A stretch of DNA of 64,000 nucleotides from Alphaproteobacteria bacterium (GTDB taxonomy: Bacteria; Pseudomonadota; Alphaproteobacteria; Micropepsales; Micropepsaceae), in NCBI GenBank assembly GCA_021325375.1, contig JAJPHG010000039.1, positions 1-64,000 of the forward strand, given 5' to 3'. This document shows positions 30,021-40,897 of this stretch, piece by piece. Position numbers and translations under genes: made by a program. The notes beneath the pieces were generated by a model, which did no database searches, was not told the origin of the DNA, and saw nothing but the letters and a program-made list of their open reading frames with translations. How positions within the stretch are numbered: the stretch's first letter is position 1; every line of letters starts with the position of its first letter.

Positions 30021-30772
30021 GCAAGCTCAGCCATCTGGACGCGGACGGCGCCGCGCGCATGGTCGACGTCTCGGCCAAGGACGCCACCACGCGCGAGGCG
30101 AGCGCCGAGGCCCTGGTGCGCCTGTCACCGGAAGCCTTCGCCGCGGCGCGCGAGGGCAACGCGCCCAAGGGCGACGTGCTCGGCACGGCGCGCATCGCGG
30201 GCATCATGGCGGCGAAGAAGACGGCGGAGCTGATCCCGCTCTGCCACCCGATCGCGCTGTCCAAGATCGACGTCGAATTCGAATGGCTGGACGAGACGCA
30301 CGCGATCCGCGTCACCACGAGCGTCAAGACCAGGGCCGAGACCGGCGTCGAGATGGAGGCGCTGACCGCGGCCTCGGTCGCGGCGCTGACGATCTACGAC
30401 ATGGTCAAGGCGCTCGACAAAGGAACGACCATCGAGGCGGTGCGCCTGCTCGCCAAGTCCGGCGGCAAGAGCGGCCCCTATCGCGCCGCCGGCATGATGG
30501 ACTCGCCCAAGGCGCCGCGCGGCCTCGCGCGGCCGAAGACCTTGATCGGCGAAGTGAGCGCGCCGAAACCCGATCCGAGCATAGAGCGCAGCGCGTTGCG
30601 CGCGTTCATGACATCGCGCCGCCTGCGCGCGACCGATTGGGCCAAGGACGCCGGCGTCAGCGCGGGTGAGATCTACGCGTACCTCACGGGCCGCTCGCGC
30701 AGCCTCGGACGCGAGACGGCGGAGCGGCTGGCCCGCGCCGCGGGCGTGCGCGTCGAGGACATGTTCAAGTGA
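30017..30772 (+). CDS. moaC: Cyclic pyranopterin monophosphate synthase MoaC with a C-terminal HTH domain
   Basis: 251 residues against about 160 for ordinary MoaC. Residues 1-160 are a complete Moa[29 protein letters not shown] with His77, and [20 protein letters not shown] with Asp128 and Lys131. It makes cPMP in molybdenum cofactor synthesis. After a Pro-rich linker (about 161-190), residues 192-251 read as an XRE-type helix-turn-helix ([48 protein letters not shown]). The HTH is in the same continuous frame, with moeA overlapping its end (GTGA). Such a fusion is unusual; the HTH may bind DNA or be a repurposed protein contact. Confidence 0.9.
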   Translation: MSKLSHLDADGAARMVDVSAKDATTREASAEALVRLSPEAFAAAREGNAPKGDVLGTARIAGIMAAKKTAELIPLCHPIALSKIDVEFEWLDETHAIRVTTSVKTRAETGVEMEALTAASVAALTIYDMVKALDKGTTIEAVRLLAKSGGKSGPYRAAGMMDSPKAPRGLARPKTLIGEVSAPKPDPSIERSALRAFMTSRRLRATDWAKDAGVSAGEIYAYLTGRSRSLGRETAERLARAAGVRVEDMFK

Positions 30773-31947
30773 TCTCCGTCGACGACGCGACAAAACGCAT
30801 CGTCGCGGCGTTCGCGCCGACCCAAGCGCAGACCGTGGCCATCGGCGAAGCGGCGGGACGCGTGCTGGAGCAAGACGTCCACGCGCGCATGACACAGCCG
30901 CCGGCGCCGGTCTCGTCGATGGACGGCTATGCGGTGCGCGCGAGCGATGTCCCCGGCACCCTTCGCGTGATAGGAAGCTCGCCCGCCGGACATCCCTTCA
31001 ACGGCCGCGTCGGCGCCGGCGAGACGGTGCGCATCTTCACCGGCGGCATCGTGCCGGACGGCGCTGACGGCATCGTCATCCAGGAAGATACGTCGGCGGA
31101 CGGCGACGCCGTCGCGATGAAGGTCACCGCCAAGCCCGGCAAGCACATCCGCGCCGCCGGCATGGATTTCCGCGAGGGCGATCGTCTGGCGGCGGCGGGC
31201 AGGCGCCTGAGCGCGCGCGACCTGTCGCTGATCGCGGCCGGCGACGTCGCGCAGCTGAGTGTCCGCCGCAGGCCGCGTGTCGCGATCGCCGCGACGGGCG
31301 ACGAGCTGTCGCCGCCGGGAAAGCCGCGCGGCCCCGGCGGCATCGTCGCATCGTCCGGGTACGGACTGTCGGCGATGGTGGCAGGCTGGGGCGGCGAGCC
31401 GGTCGATCTCGGCATCCTGCCCGACCGCATCGAGGCCATCGAGCGCATCGCCGAGCGCGCCGGGGACGCCGATCTCGTCGTCACCCTGGGCGGCGCCTCG
31501 GTCGGCGATCACGACCTGATCCAGAAAGCGCTCGGCCCCAAAGGCTTCGCGCTCGATTTCTGGAAGATCGCGATGCGGCCCGGCAAGCCGCTGATCTTCG
31601 GCCGGCTCGGCGCCACGCCCCTGCTCGGCCTCCCGGGCAATCCCGTCTCCACCCTCATCTGCGCGATCCTGTTCCTTCAGCCGGCGATCGCAGCCCTGCT
31701 CGGCACGTCGACGGCCGTCCCACACATGACTGCACGTCTTGCTTGTGGCTTGGGCGCCAACGACACGCGCCAGGACTATGTGCGCGCCAAGCTCTCGACG
31801 CGCGACGGCGAGCCGTGGGTCGAGGCTTTCACGGTCCAGGACTCCTCGATGCTGAGCGCGCTGGCGACCGCCGACGCGCTGATCGTGCGCGCGCCCCACG
31901 CGCCCGCTGCGGCCGCAGGCGAGCGAGTCGCCGTCATCCCGCTCTGA
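30769..31947 (+). CDS. moeA: Molybdopterin molybdenumtransferase MoeA
   Basis: 392-residue MoeA that inserts molybdate into adenylylated molybdopterin. It starts at a GTG that overlaps the moaC stop (GTGA), giving [15 protein letters not shown]. Domain markers: [36 protein letters not shown], the MoCF-binding [15 protein letters not shown] and [15 protein letters not shown]. Operon with trpD-trpC-moaC. A LexA box for the next gene begins 32 bases after its stop. Confidence 0.96.
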   Translation: MISVDDATKRIVAAFAPTQAQTVAIGEAAGRVLEQDVHARMTQPPAPVSSMDGYAVRASDVPGTLRVIGSSPAGHPFNGRVGAGETVRIFTGGIVPDGADGIVIQEDTSADGDAVAMKVTAKPGKHIRAAGMDFREGDRLAAAGRRLSARDLSLIAAGDVAQLSVRRRPRVAIAATGDELSPPGKPRGPGGIVASSGYGLSAMVAGWGGEPVDLGILPDRIEAIERIAERAGDADLVVTLGGASVGDHDLIQKALGPKGFALDFWKIAMRPGKPLIFGRLGATPLLGLPGNPVSTLICAILFLQPAIAALLGTSTAVPHMTARLACGLGANDTRQDYVRAKLSTRDGEPWVEAFTVQDSSMLSALATADALIVRAPHAPAAAAGERVAVIPL

Positions 31948-31978
31948 ACCCAACATTTAGTACATTGACGCCTTACAG

Positions 31979-31993
31979 GAACTAAAGTAGAAC
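31979..31993. promoter_or_regulatory. LexA-binding SOS box upstream of lexA
   Basis: GAAC-TAAAGTA-GAAC, a perfect direct repeat with a 7-base spacer, which is the alphaproteobacterial LexA operator (GTTC-N7-GTTC read on the other strand). It ends 55 bases before the lexA start at 32049, as expected for autoregulation of the SOS regulon. Confidence 0.88.
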
Positions 31994-32048
31994 GATTCTC
32001 CATGTTTCGGATTTGTTCGCGCGAGCGCGGAAAGAGGAGATGTGGGCG

Positions 32049-32795
32049 ATGCTGACCCGCAAGCAATACGAACTTCTGATGTTCATCCATGAGCGGGTAC
32101 GCGAGAGCGGCATCCCGCCGTCCTTCGACGAGATGAAGGACGCGCTCGACCTCAAGTCCAAATCGGGCATCCACCGCCTGATCACAGCGCTGGAGGAGCG
32201 CGGCTTCCTGCGCCGCATGGAAAAGCGGGCGCGGGCGCTGGAGATCGTCAAGCTCCCCGACAACGTCTCCGAAACCTTGCGGCCCGCCACCACCCGCAGC
32301 CAGGCGCAGCGGCTGAGCCCGGCCGGCAGCCGTCACGGACGCGTCGACGTCCGCAGCGCGACCGATGCGCGTGTCGCGGGCAGCCCGCGCCGCGCCATGG
32401 GCGAAGCCGAAGGCGCGGTCAACGTGCCCCTCGTCGGACGCATCGCGGCGGGCACGCCCATCGAGGCGCTGCAGAACCGCATCTCCGACGTGCCGGTACC
32501 GAGCGGCATGGTCGGCCGCGGCGACCATTACGCGCTCGAGGTCACCGGCGATTCCATGATCAATGCCGGCATCCTCGACGGCGACACCGTCATCATCCAG
32601 GAAGCCGACAGCGCCAACACCGGCGAGATCGTCGTCGCCCTCGTCGACGAATCCGAGGCGACGCTCAAGCGCCTGCGCCGCCGCGGCGACTCCATCGCGC
32701 TCGAAGCCGCGAACCCCGCCTACGAGACCCGCCTCTACGGCGCCGACCGGGTGCGCGTGCAAGGCAAGCTGGTGGGTTTGATCCGGCGGTACTAA
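32049..32795 (+). CDS. lexA: LexA repressor
   Basis: 248-residue SOS repressor/S24 peptidase. The start at 32049 ([20 protein letters not shown]) has an AGGAG site about 10 bases upstream. N-terminal winged HTH (about 1-65); autocleavage site Ala134-Gly135 in VGRIAAGTP; catalytic Ser169 in [11 protein letters not shown] and Lys207 in [10 protein letters not shown]. The 60-residue linker is longer than in E. coli LexA, as is usual in alphaproteobacteria. RecA-stimulated cleavage should derepress target genes; besides its own promoter, a second LexA-box match lies at 57769-57783. Confidence 0.96.
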   Translation: MLTRKQYELLMFIHERVRESGIPPSFDEMKDALDLKSKSGIHRLITALEERGFLRRMEKRARALEIVKLPDNVSETLRPATTRSQAQRLSPAGSRHGRVDVRSATDARVAGSPRRAMGEAEGAVNVPLVGRIAAGTPIEALQNRISDVPVPSGMVGRGDHYALEVTGDSMINAGILDGDTVIIQEADSANTGEIVVALVDESEATLKRLRRRGDSIALEAANPAYETRLYGADRVRVQGKLVGLIRRY

Positions 32796-32796
32796 C

Positions 32797-32931
32797 TGTC
32801 ATCCCTGGCCGAGCGCCGCAACGCGGCGCGAGGGGAAGGGGACCCAGATGGAGAGATCGAGTCTGGACTAGCCGCCTGGGTCCCCTTCCCTCGCATCGAC
32901 GCTATCGCGTCGATGCTTTGCGGGGATGACA
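32797..32931. repeat. Palindromic repeat family C between lexA and comEC
   Basis: A 135-base element starting two bases after the lexA stop. The ends are TGTCATCCCT and GGGGATGACA; inside are GAGGGGAAGGGGACCCAG facing CTGGGTCCCCTTCCCTCG and a local hairpin GCATCGACGC..GCGTCGATGC. The last 30 bases (32902-32931) form the final codons and stop of comEC. It shares the TGTCAT/ATGACA ends of family B but not its interior. Confidence 0.8.
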
Positions 32932-35097
32932 ATATTTCGAGCAACTGGAAATCGTTGCTGCCGCCCACGGCCTTCGCCCCCGCTCTCCCTCCACCGTCTC
33001 GACACGCATCGTCGAGCCCAGCCACACCGCATATCCGCCCTCGCGCGCGACGTCGAAGCGGTCGATGACGAGGCGCGGGCCAAAGCAGTTCCGTCCCGCG
33101 GGCACCGCGCTCACCACGATCGCGGCGCCGGCGCAATCCTCCTCCAGCGCGTCGATACGTGCGGTGGCGGCGATGCGGATGCCGTCCCTCATCGTCGCGA
33201 TGCAGCCATAGGCGTCGCAGCGCACGCCGTCGGCCGCGGCCGCAACCGCCTCGGCCGAGAGCCGCGCATCGCCGTCGCGCTTCAGCCACTCGTCGGCCGA
33301 GTATGCGTCGCTCGCCTTGCGCACCAGGCGAAGCACGCCGTCATCGCCGCGCACCGCCACGGTTTGGGCGTCGCGCGCGACGAGGATGTCGGGGCCGCGC
33401 CATGTCAGCGCGACGGCCACGCCGGCAAGCACGGGCACCAGGCCAAGCCAACGCCATCGCCGCCGCCACAGCGCCGTCCACAATCCCCCGAAGGTGATCA
33501 GCACGAGCACGCTCACCGGCCATGCGGGCACGGCCGACGTAGCACCTGGAAGCCCCGACACGAAACGTCCCACGCTCAACATGATACCGATGCCGAAACC
33601 CATGAGCTTGAGCGGCCATTCCTCGAGCCCGAACGGCATCGCCATCACCGCGAGCGCGGCTGCGGGCATGGTCACGAACCCCATCACCGGCATCGCCAGC
33701 AGGTTGCCCAGGACCGCGTAATGCGTCGCGCGGTCGAAATGGAACGCGGCATAGGGCGCGGTGGCCACGCTTCCCACGAAGCTCGTGATCGCGATGCCGT
33801 GCACATAGCGGCGGATGGACGCGAAGCGGCGCGGGCCGTCCTGCTCCTGCGCGGCGCGGCGCTTCTGCTCCCACTCCGCCACCGCGACGAGGCCCACGAC
33901 CGCCGCGAACGACATCTGGAAGCCCGGCTCGGTGATGCTCTCGGGCCGCAAGAGGAGGATGATCGTGGCGGCGAGCGCGACCGAACGCATCGACAACGCC
34001 GGCCGGTCGAACAGGATCGCGGCCAGCATCGCCGCCAGCATGATATAGGCGCGCGTCGCCGGCGTCGCGGCCCCGCTGATGATCAGATAGAACGTGGCGC
34101 CCGAAAGCGCCGCCAGCGCCGCCCATTTCTTGATCGGCCGCGTAAGCGCGACCGCCGGGATCGCGGCCAGGATCGCGCGCACCACCCAGAACAGGCCCAA
34201 TCCCACCAGCGCCATGTGAAGTCCCGCGATGGCCAGCACATGCGCCAGCCCCGCGTCGCGCAGCGCCGCCTCGTCCTCATCGGAGATCGAGCCGCGCTCG
34301 CCGGTGATCAGCGCCGCCGCGATCCCGCCCGTGCTGCCCGGGAGCACCGCATCGATGCGCTGCGTCATCCGCCAGCGCAGGCGCGCGACGGCCGTCTGCA
34401 TCCGCTCGACGAGCGTGGGTGCGCGCGGCGGCGCGATGGTTTGCGCCCTGCCATAGGCAAAACCGACGCCACCGATGCGGTCGAACCAGGCGGCGCGTCC
34501 GAAATCGTAGCCTCCGGGTGCTGCCGGTCCCGGCGGCGGCATCAGGACGGCGGTGACGCGGATCCAGTTGCCGGGCACGAGCGCGTCGTTCGCGGCGCGG
34601 ATGGAGACGCGCACCTTTGCCGGCACCGCGGCACGCAGGCGCGGCGCGTTCAGCTCCGTCAGCACCACGCGCATGCCCTTGCCGTGCGCCTGCACGGATT
34701 CGACCAGGCCTTCGAGCGCTACAGGGCCGGTCTTCCTCGCCAGCACGGGTGCTGCGACGCGTTCGCTGCGGAACGCGGCATGCGCGAAGCCGAGCGACAG
34801 CGCCGCCACCGCGGCGAGGAGCACCCTGAGCGCGGTATTGGCCGAGCGGATCGCGAGGGCGGCGCACAGCACGCCCGCCGCGACGCACGACGCGGCCGTC
34901 GCCGCTGAAGGCTCGAAGGGGACCGCGAAATAGACCGCGATGCCGGCGCCGAACCCCGCCGGCAGCCAGAGCGGCCAGCGCTCGCGCTCGGCGAGGAAAT
35001 GCGCAGGGACCGCGCGCCAGGCCGCGCGCAACGACGGCGCGAAGCGTGAAGCGCCCGGCATCGCGCGCCGGACCGTGATCGACGGACCTACCACCAT
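32902..35097 (-). CDS. comEC: ComEC/Rec2-type DNA uptake channel protein
   Basis: About 731 residues (start 35097, or 35061). N-terminal membrane helices and a DUF4131 OB-like domain (about 70-210) precede the Competence domain with roughly ten membrane spans ([40 protein letters not shown]). The metallo-beta-lactamase domain found in Bacillus-type ComEC is absent; instead there is a C-terminal soluble segment without the HxHxDH motif, typical of many alphaproteobacteria. It should conduct single-stranded DNA across the inner membrane if competence machinery exists. The last ten codons and the stop lie in repeat C, so the natural C-terminus may have been replaced. It is divergent from gltX. 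Confidence 0.88.
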   Translation of the reverse strand: MVVGPSITVRRAMPGASRFAPSLRAAWRAVPAHFLAERERWPLWLPAGFGAGIAVYFAVPFEPSAATAASCVAAGVLCAALAIRSANTALRVLLAAVAALSLGFAHAAFRSERVAAPVLARKTGPVALEGLVESVQAHGKGMRVVLTELNAPRLRAAVPAKVRVSIRAANDALVPGNWIRVTAVLMPPPGPAAPGGYDFGRAAWFDRIGGVGFAYGRAQTIAPPRAPTLVERMQTAVARLRWRMTQRIDAVLPGSTGGIAAALITGERGSISDEDEAALRDAGLAHVLAIAGLHMALVGLGLFWVVRAILAAIPAVALTRPIKKWAALAALSGATFYLIISGAATPATRAYIMLAAMLAAILFDRPALSMRSVALAATIILLLRPESITEPGFQMSFAAVVGLVAVAEWEQKRRAAQEQDGPRRFASIRRYVHGIAITSFVGSVATAPYAAFHFDRATHYAVLGNLLAMPVMGFVTMPAAALAVMAMPFGLEEWPLKLMGFGIGIMLSVGRFVSGLPGATSAVPAWPVSVLVLITFGGLWTALWRRRWRWLGLVPVLAGVAVALTWRGPDILVARDAQTVAVRGDDGVLRLVRKASDAYSADEWLKRDGDARLSAEAVAAAADGVRCDAYGCIATMRDGIRIAATARIDALEEDCAGAAIVVSAVPAGRNCFGPRLVIDRFDVAREGGYAVWLGSTMRVETVEGERGRRPWAAATISSCSKYCHPRKASTR

Positions 35098-35163
35098 GGG
35101 AACGGGCCTGCTAGAAGCCCCTCGCAACCACGGCCGCCCAACGCCGGCCCATACAACCTTACC

Positions 35164-36546
35164 ATGACCGAGACAAAGAAACCCGTCCTGCGTTTCGCGC
35201 CCTCGCCCACCGGCATGCTGCATATCGGCGGCGCGCGCACCGCGCTCTTCAACTGGCTCTATGCCCGCCATACCGGCGGCACGTTCCTGCTGCGCATCGA
35301 GGACACCGACCGCGAGCGCTCCACCCCCGAAGCGGTCGCCGCGATCCTGGGCGGCCTGGAATGGATGGGCCTCGATTGGGACGGCCAGACCGTCTACCAG
35401 TTTGCCCGCGCCGGACGGCATCGCGAGGTCGCCGAGCAGCTTCTCAGCCAAGGCAAGGCCTATCGCTGCTTCGCCAGCGCCGAAGAGCTCGAGGAGATGC
35501 GCAACAAGGCGCGCGCGGAAGGAAAGCCGCCGCGCTACGACGGCCGCTGGCGCGACCGCGATCCGAACGAGGCGCCCGCCGGCGCGCCGTTCGTCATCCG
35601 CCTGAGGGCGCCGCAAACCGGCGAGACCATCGTGCACGACGTCGTGCAGGGCGACGTGCGCTTCGGCAACGACCAGCTCGACGACATGGTGCTTTTAAGG
35701 AGCGACGGCACGCCGACCTACATGCTCGCGGTCGTGGTCGACGATTTCGACATGGGGGTCACGCACGTCATCCGCGGCGACGATCACCTGAACAACGCCG
35801 CGCGGCAGCTGCAGATCATCCGCGCGATGGGTTGGCCCGAGCCGATCTACGGCCACCTGCCGCTGATCCACGGGCCCGACGGCGCGAAGCTGTCCAAGCG
35901 CCACGGTGCGCTCGCCGTGGAGGCCTATCGCGACATGGGCTATCTGCCCGAGACGATGCGCAACTACCTGCTGCGGCTGGGCTGGAGCCATGGCGACGAC
36001 GAGATCATCCCGACGGCGCAGGCGATCGAGTGGTTCAATCTCGAGAACATCGGACGCAGCCCAGCGCGCCTCGACTTCAAGAAGCTCGACAACCTCAACG
36101 CCCACTACATCCGCAGCCTCGACGACCGCGTGCTCGCTGAGATGATCGCGCGCACGCGCGCGCTCAGCCCGACGGCGATGACGCGCCTCGTCGCCGCGAT
36201 GCCCGGATTGAAGGAGCGCGCCAAGACGATGGTCGAGCTTGGCGAGGCGGCAGAGTTCCTGTTCACCGACGGGCCGCGCGAGCTGGACGAGGCGGCGCGC
36301 AAGAACATCGCGCCGGAGACGATCGCCAGGGTGCTGCCCAAGCTCGAAGCGACGGACTGGACGGCGCCTGCCCTGGAGGCCGCCGCGCGCGCCTTCGCAG
36401 ATGCGGAAGGAATCAAGCTTGGCCAGGTCGCCCAACCCCTAAGGGCGGCACTGACCGGCAAAGCCGCCTCGCCGCCGCTTTTCGACATGATGGCAGTGCT
36501 GGGGCGGGAAGAATCTCTTGTCCGATTAAGGGCTTATGCCAAGTGA
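35164..36546 (+). CDS. gltX: Glutamyl-tRNA synthetase
   Basis: 460-residue class I synthetase. The HIGH-type motif is [20 protein letters not shown] and the KMSKS-type motif is [15 protein letters not shown]; the [14 protein letters not shown] and [20 protein letters not shown] segments complete the active site. Length and anticodon-binding C-terminal domain fit GluRS; alphaproteobacteria often use it in a non-discriminating role. Followed by gltA on the same strand after about 105 bases. Confidence 0.96.
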   Translation: MTETKKPVLRFAPSPTGMLHIGGARTALFNWLYARHTGGTFLLRIEDTDRERSTPEAVAAILGGLEWMGLDWDGQTVYQFARAGRHREVAEQLLSQGKAYRCFASAEELEEMRNKARAEGKPPRYDGRWRDRDPNEAPAGAPFVIRLRAPQTGETIVHDVVQGDVRFGNDQLDDMVLLRSDGTPTYMLAVVVDDFDMGVTHVIRGDDHLNNAARQLQIIRAMGWPEPIYGHLPLIHGPDGAKLSKRHGALAVEAYRDMGYLPETMRNYLLRLGWSHGDDEIIPTAQAIEWFNLENIGRSPARLDFKKLDNLNAHYIRSLDDRVLAEMIARTRALSPTAMTRLVAAMPGLKERAKTMVELGEAAEFLFTDGPRELDEAARKNIAPETIARVLPKLEATDWTAPALEAAARAFADAEGIKLGQVAQPLRAALTGKAASPPLFDMMAVLGREESLVRLRAYAK

Positions 36547-36651
36547 GGCCGTTGTCGCCCGGCGCACGAAAAACGCGCAAAAGTGATGACGGCGTTAACC
36601 GAACTGGCGTATGATTGTGCAGTGCAAAACAATGCGAGCAGGAGCACAGGG

Positions 36652-37959
36652 ATGAAGCAGAGCAAGCTGAAACCGGCAGGCAAGGCGACGCTGATCTACG
36701 AGAACAAATCCTTCGAGCTTCCGACCTTTTCGGGCACCGAAGGACCCAACGTCCTCGACATCCGCAAGCTCTACGGCGACGCCGACGTCTTCACCTACGA
36801 TCCCGGCTTCACCTCGACGGCGAGCTGCGAGAGCGACATCACCTTCATCGACGGTGACAAGGGCATCTGCCTCTATCGCGGCTATCCGGTGGACCAGCTG
36901 GCGCAGCAATCGACCTTCCTGGAGGTCTGCTATCTCCTGCTGCATGGCGAGTTGCCGAGCAAGGAGCAGTGCAAGACCTTCACCCATTCGATCACCATGC
37001 ACACCATGGTGCACGACCAGATGTCGACCTTCTTCCGCGGCTTCCGCCGCGACGCGCACCCGATGGCGGTGATGTGCGGCGTGGTCGGCGCGCTCAGCGC
37101 CTTCTATCACGACTCCACCGACATCAACGATCCGCGCCAGCGCGAGATCGCGAGCCACCGCCTGATCGCCAAGATGCCGACGATCGCGGCCATGGCCTAC
37201 AAGTACACGATCGGCCAGCCCTTCGTGTATCCGCTGAACAATCTCGGCTACACCGAGAACTTCATGCGCATGACGTTCTCGGTCCCGGCCGAGGAGTACA
37301 AGGTCAATCCGGTGCTCGCGCGCGCGCTGGACGCGATCTTCATCCTGCACGCCGATCACGAGCAGAACGCTTCCACGTCGACGGTGCGGCTCGCGGGCTC
37401 GTCGGGCGCCAATCCCTTCGCCTGCATCGCCGCCGGCATCGCCTGCCTGTGGGGCCCCGCGCATGGCGGCGCCAACGAGGCGGCGCTCAAGATGCTCGAG
37501 CAGATCGGCTCGGTCGACCGCATCCCGGAGTTCATCAAGCGCGCCAAGGATCCGAACGACAATTTCCGCCTGATGGGCTTCGGCCACCGCGTCTACAAGA
37601 ACTACGACCCGCGCGCCAAGGCGATGCAGGCCCAGACCCATGCGGTCTTGGAAGAGGTCGGCCATGGCGACGACCCGATCCTGAAAGTGGCGATGGAGCT
37701 CGAGCGCATCGCGCTGCAGGACGACTATTTCGTCTCCAAGAAGCTCTATCCCAACATCGACTTCTATTCCGGCATCACGCTGAAGGCGCTGGGCTTCCCG
37801 ACCAGCATGTTCACGGCGCTGTTCGCGCTCGCGCGCACCGTCGGCTGGATCGCGCAGTGGGGCGAGATGATCGAGGACCCGGCGCAGAAGATCGGCCGCC
37901 CGCGCCAGATCTATACGGGCGCGGCAAAGCGGGACTACGTGCCGCTGGCGAAAAGATGA
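36652..37959 (+). CDS. gltA: Citrate synthase
   Basis: 435-residue type II citrate synthase joining oxaloacetate and acetyl-CoA. The start at 36652 has an AGGAG site and gives [16 protein letters not shown]. Catalytic His271 ([12 protein letters not shown]) and Asp370 ([12 protein letters not shown]) are present, with His236 and His312 ([14 protein letters not shown]) as substrate ligands. The N-terminal domain typical of the NADH-sensitive hexameric enzyme is present. It ends 5 bases before repeat A3, which separates it from the convergent lpxB. Confidence 0.97.
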   Translation: MKQSKLKPAGKATLIYENKSFELPTFSGTEGPNVLDIRKLYGDADVFTYDPGFTSTASCESDITFIDGDKGICLYRGYPVDQLAQQSTFLEVCYLLLHGELPSKEQCKTFTHSITMHTMVHDQMSTFFRGFRRDAHPMAVMCGVVGALSAFYHDSTDINDPRQREIASHRLIAKMPTIAAMAYKYTIGQPFVYPLNNLGYTENFMRMTFSVPAEEYKVNPVLARALDAIFILHADHEQNASTSTVRLAGSSGANPFACIAAGIACLWGPAHGGANEAALKMLEQIGSVDRIPEFIKRAKDPNDNFRLMGFGHRVYKNYDPRAKAMQAQTHAVLEEVGHGDDPILKVAMELERIALQDDYFVSKKLYPNIDFYSGITLKALGFPTSMFTALFALARTVGWIAQWGEMIEDPAQKIGRPRQIYTGAAKRDYVPLAKR

Positions 37960-37963
37960 GTCC

Positions 37964-38096
37964 ACCCTCCCCTTGCGGGAGGGTCGACAATTTGCGAGCG
38001 CAGCGAAGCAAATTTCGGGGAGGGGTATTCGCCTAGGCGTTGACCCCTCCCCGAAAAATGCTTCGCATTTTTCGACCCTCCCTCAAGGGGAGGGTC
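37964..38096. repeat. Palindromic repeat family A, copy A3
   Basis: A 133-base copy of the element at 4587, with left arm ACCCTCCCCTTGCGGGAGGG, inner pair TTTCGGGGAGGGG facing CCCCTCCCCGAAA, and right arm TTTCGACCCTCCCTCAAGGG. It lies between the convergent gltA and lpxB genes; its last 14 bases (38083-38096) encode the end of LpxB and supply the TGA stop. Confidence 0.9.
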
Positions 38097-39252
38097 GGTT
38101 CGTTCCCACAAACTCCAATATCGCCCGCGCCGCGCGCAGGCTCGGCGCCTCGCCGCCTTTGCCGAGCATCACGGCCGCCTCGTCGAGATCGGCGCGCTCG
38201 TGGAGCGCGGCGCCTTTGTCGGTCAAGAGCTCGATGACCGCATCCGACAGATTCTGCGGCGTGCAGCGCGACTGCACGAATTCCGGCACCGCCTCACGGC
38301 CCAGAAGCACGTTGACCAGCGTGATGTAGCGCACGTTCATGATGAGAGACGCGAGCGCGTAGGTGAGCGAGCCCACCCTGTAGCCCACCACCATCGGCGT
38401 GCCGGCGAGCGCGAGCTCGGTCGTCACGGTCCCAGACGCCGCCAGCGCGGCATCGGCCGCATCGAAGGACGCATATTTCTCGTCGTCGTTTTCCAGAAGG
38501 ACGAGCGGCGCCGGCCAGTCCTGCGTCGCCGCGCGGACGCGCGCCGCGACATGCGGCACCGTGGGCAGGACCGTGATCAATCCCGGCACGCGCGCGGCGA
38601 TCTTCGCGACCGCGTCGCGAAAGACAGGAAGGATGAAGCGAATCTCGCTGGTGCGGCTGCCGGGCAGCACCGCGAGCAGCTTCGCGTCCGCGGCGATGCC
38701 GTGCCGGACGCGAAACCCGGTGCCGCCCGTCATGCGCGCCGCGCGCTCGATCACAGGATGGCCGACGACGATGGAGCGCAGGCCGTAGCGCTCGAAGAAC
38801 GGCGCCTCGAACGGCAACAGCGCGAGCACGAGGTCGAAATAGCGCGCCATCTTCCGCGCGCGATAGGCGCGGCTCGCCCAGACCTGGGGCGCGACATAGT
38901 TGATCGTGCGGATGGTGGGATCGATGCGCTTGAGGCGCTGCGCGATGCGATGCGTGAAATCCGGGCTGTCGATCAGCACCACCGCGTCGGGACGGGTCAG
39001 AAGCGCGAAATCGCTCGCCTCGCGCACACGGCGCAGGATCGCGGGAATGCGCGGCACCACCTCGCGCAGCCCCATCACCGCCGTGGTGTCGAGCGGATAG
39101 AGGCTTTTCAGGCCTTCGGCGCCCATCGCGGGGCCGCCGACGCCGGTGATCTCGACATCGCCGTCCGACGCCTGCTTCAAACCCGCCATCAATTGCGCGC
39201 CGAGCAGGTCGCCCGACGGCTCGCCGCAGACGAGCATCAGCCTCGCCGTCAA
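38083..39252 (-). CDS. lpxB: Lipid-A-disaccharide synthase
   Basis: 389-residue GT19 glycosyltransferase that joins UDP-2,3-diacylglucosamine and lipid X at the inner membrane. Family motifs: MLVCGEPSGDLLGAQLMAGL, VLIDSPDFTHRIAQRLK, YVAPQVWASRAYRARKMARY and LAVLPGSRTSEIRFILP. The last six codons (ending TNRPSP) and the stop are provided by repeat A3, so the C-terminus is a few residues longer than or different from the ancestral one. The start overlaps lpxI by 4 bases (ATGA). Confidence 0.96.
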   Translation of the reverse strand: MTARLMLVCGEPSGDLLGAQLMAGLKQASDGDVEITGVGGPAMGAEGLKSLYPLDTTAVMGLREVVPRIPAILRRVREASDFALLTRPDAVVLIDSPDFTHRIAQRLKRIDPTIRTINYVAPQVWASRAYRARKMARYFDLVLALLPFEAPFFERYGLRSIVVGHPVIERAARMTGGTGFRVRHGIAADAKLLAVLPGSRTSEIRFILPVFRDAVAKIAARVPGLITVLPTVPHVAARVRAATQDWPAPLVLLENDDEKYASFDAADAALAASGTVTTELALAGTPMVVGYRVGSLTYALASLIMNVRYITLVNVLLGREAVPEFVQSRCTPQNLSDAVIELLTDKGAALHERADLDEAAVMLGKGGEAPSLRAARAILEFVGTNRPSP

Positions 39253-40082
39253 CGCGGCACGCCCACGAGGAACAAGCCGAGCTTGTCGGCCTCTGCGACC
39301 ACCGCGTCACGGTCGACGATCAGCGCGCCGCCCGCTTCGACCGCGATGCCGGCGAGCCATACCGCATGCGCATTGCGCACGGTTTGGACGCCGACGACAG
39401 GGAGATCGGTCTTGCCGTCCTGGATCGGCTTGGGCGCCTTCACCAGCACGCCGCGCGGCTTGCCTTTCGCGCCGCGGAAATGCTCCGGCAGATGCGCCAC
39501 GCGCGCGATCGTCGCGTCGGTGCCTTCCGCGGCTTCGACGGCGAGCGGGAGCCCGGCGCAGACGATGGCCGCCTGCCCCACGTCGAATTCGCCCATGGCG
39601 CGCGCGATCTCGAAGGCGAGCACGATGTCGCTCGCGTTCTCGGGATTGGGCATCACGCGTCCCATGACGCCCGGCTTGGCGATGAGATCGGGCGCGGCCT
39701 CGGCGGCACCCACGACGCGCAATCCCTCGCGCTCGAACATGTCGACCACCGCGCGCAAGAGCGCGTCGTCGCCCCTGAGCGCGGCCGCGATCACGCGAGG
39801 TGCCGCGAGCATCGCTTTCGTGTCCAGCTTGATCTCGGAGAATTTCGGGCGCTGCACTTTGCCCGCCAGCGTCACGTCCGAGCAGCCATGCGCCTTGAAC
39901 GCCTTCATCGCTCGGCCCAGCTCGCCCAGCGCCACGCTCTCATGCGGAAACTCTTTCGCCCATTCGTCCGTCATGCCGGCGAGCACCAGCACGAAGACGA
40001 CCCGCCCGCCGGCGCGCGCGCTCATCGCGATGGCGCGCGGCAGCTCGCCGCCGCCCGCGATGATGCCGAGCGCGCCGGTCAT
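39249..40082 (-). CDS. lpxI: UDP-2,3-diacylglucosamine pyrophosphatase LpxI
   Basis: 277-residue LpxI (DUF1009), the alternative to LpxH in alphaproteobacteria, which hydrolyses UDP-2,3-diacylglucosamine to lipid X. The start at 40082 gives [20 protein letters not shown]; sequence upstream is antisense-like and belongs to lpxA. Typical segments: [33 protein letters not shown] and [23 protein letters not shown] overlaps at both ends with lpxA and lpxB show a single translationally coupled unit. Confidence 0.95.
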   Translation of the reverse strand: MTGALGIIAGGGELPRAIAMSARAGGRVVFVLVLAGMTDEWAKEFPHESVALGELGRAMKAFKAHGCSDVTLAGKVQRPKFSEIKLDTKAMLAAPRVIAAALRGDDALLRAVVDMFEREGLRVVGAAEAAPDLIAKPGVMGRVMPNPENASDIVLAFEIARAMGEFDVGQAAIVCAGLPLAVEAAEGTDATIARVAHLPEHFRGAKGKPRGVLVKAPKPIQDGKTDLPVVGVQTVRNAHAVWLAGIAVEAGGALIVDRDAVVAEADKLGLFLVGVPR

Positions 40083-40897
40083 TCGTCCGCGTCCGCGCGC
40101 GCGCGGCGGCGGGCAAGGCAGATCGGCCGCTTGGCGGGCGCGAGGATGAAATCCGCGATCTCGCCGACTTCGGCGACGTCCGCCCATTTCGCCTTCGCGG
40201 CCCGGGCGCGATCCGCCATCGAGCCTTCGCTGTCGAGGAAGATGAGCTTGAACGCGGCGCGCAAGGCGTTGATCGAGGCGCGCGGCAGTCCGCGGCGCTT
40301 CAGCCCGATCAGGTTCAGCCCGCCGAGCTCGGCGTGGTCACCGGCCGCGATGCCGTAAGGGATCACGTCGGTGTTGACGCCGGTCACGCCGCCGATCATC
40401 GCGCCCTTGCCCACGCGGCCGAACTGCTGCACGGCGGAGAGCCCGCCCATGATCACGCCGTCGCCGATCTCGACATGGCCGCCGAGCTGGGCGCCGTTCG
40501 CGAAGGTCACGCCGTCGCCGACATGGCAGTCGTGACCGACATGGCTGTAGGCCATGAAATAGCCGCTCCGCCCGACGCTGGTGAGCCCGCCGCCGCGCGC
40601 GCTTCCCAGGTTCATCGTCACATGCTCGCGGATGACGCAATCCTCGCCGACGGTGAGCCTGGCCGCGGGCGCGTCGTCGCCGCGGATCTGCGCCACGCCG
40701 CCCAGCACCGCGCCCTGATGCAGCACGCTGCGCGCGCCGATGCTGGTGTGTCCCAGGACGCTCGCGTGGCCGAGAAGACGCACGCCGTCGCCGAGCACGG
40801 CGTTCGCGCCCACGATGCAGAACGGACCGATCTCGACGCCCGCGCCCAGCCGCGCGCCGTCCTCAACCACCGCCGTTGGATGAACTGTCATTTTCAC
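40079..40897 (-). CDS. lpxA: UDP-N-acetylglucosamine O-acyltransferase
   Basis: 272-residue left-handed beta-helix acyltransferase, the first step of lipid A synthesis. Hexapeptide repeats run from about residue 5 to 185; the catalytic His is His122 in [15 protein letters not shown]. The C-terminal helical domain (about 195-255) is present, followed by a basic tail [10 protein letters not shown]. The start may be at 40897 or 40891 ([12 protein letters not shown]). Either way its 5' end overlaps the 3' end of fabZ by about 30 bases, longer than the 4-base overlaps elsewhere in the cluster. Confidence 0.96.
   Translation of the reverse strand: MKMTVHPTAVVEDGARLGAGVEIGPFCIVGANAVLGDGVRLLGHASVLGHTSIGARSVLHQGAVLGGVAQIRGDDAPAARLTVGEDCVIREHVTMNLGSARGGGLTSVGRSGYFMAYSHVGHDCHVGDGVTFANGAQLGGHVEIGDGVIMGGLSAVQQFGRVGKGAMIGGVTGVNTDVIPYGIAAGDHAELGGLNLIGLKRRGLPRASINALRAAFKLIFLDSEGSMADRARAAKAKWADVAEVGEIADFILAPAKRPICLARRRARADADE

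Noticed and set aside
32926..34908. Plus-strand open frame of 660 codons opposite comEC
   Set aside because: Antisense shadow with mirror-type composition and no start context.
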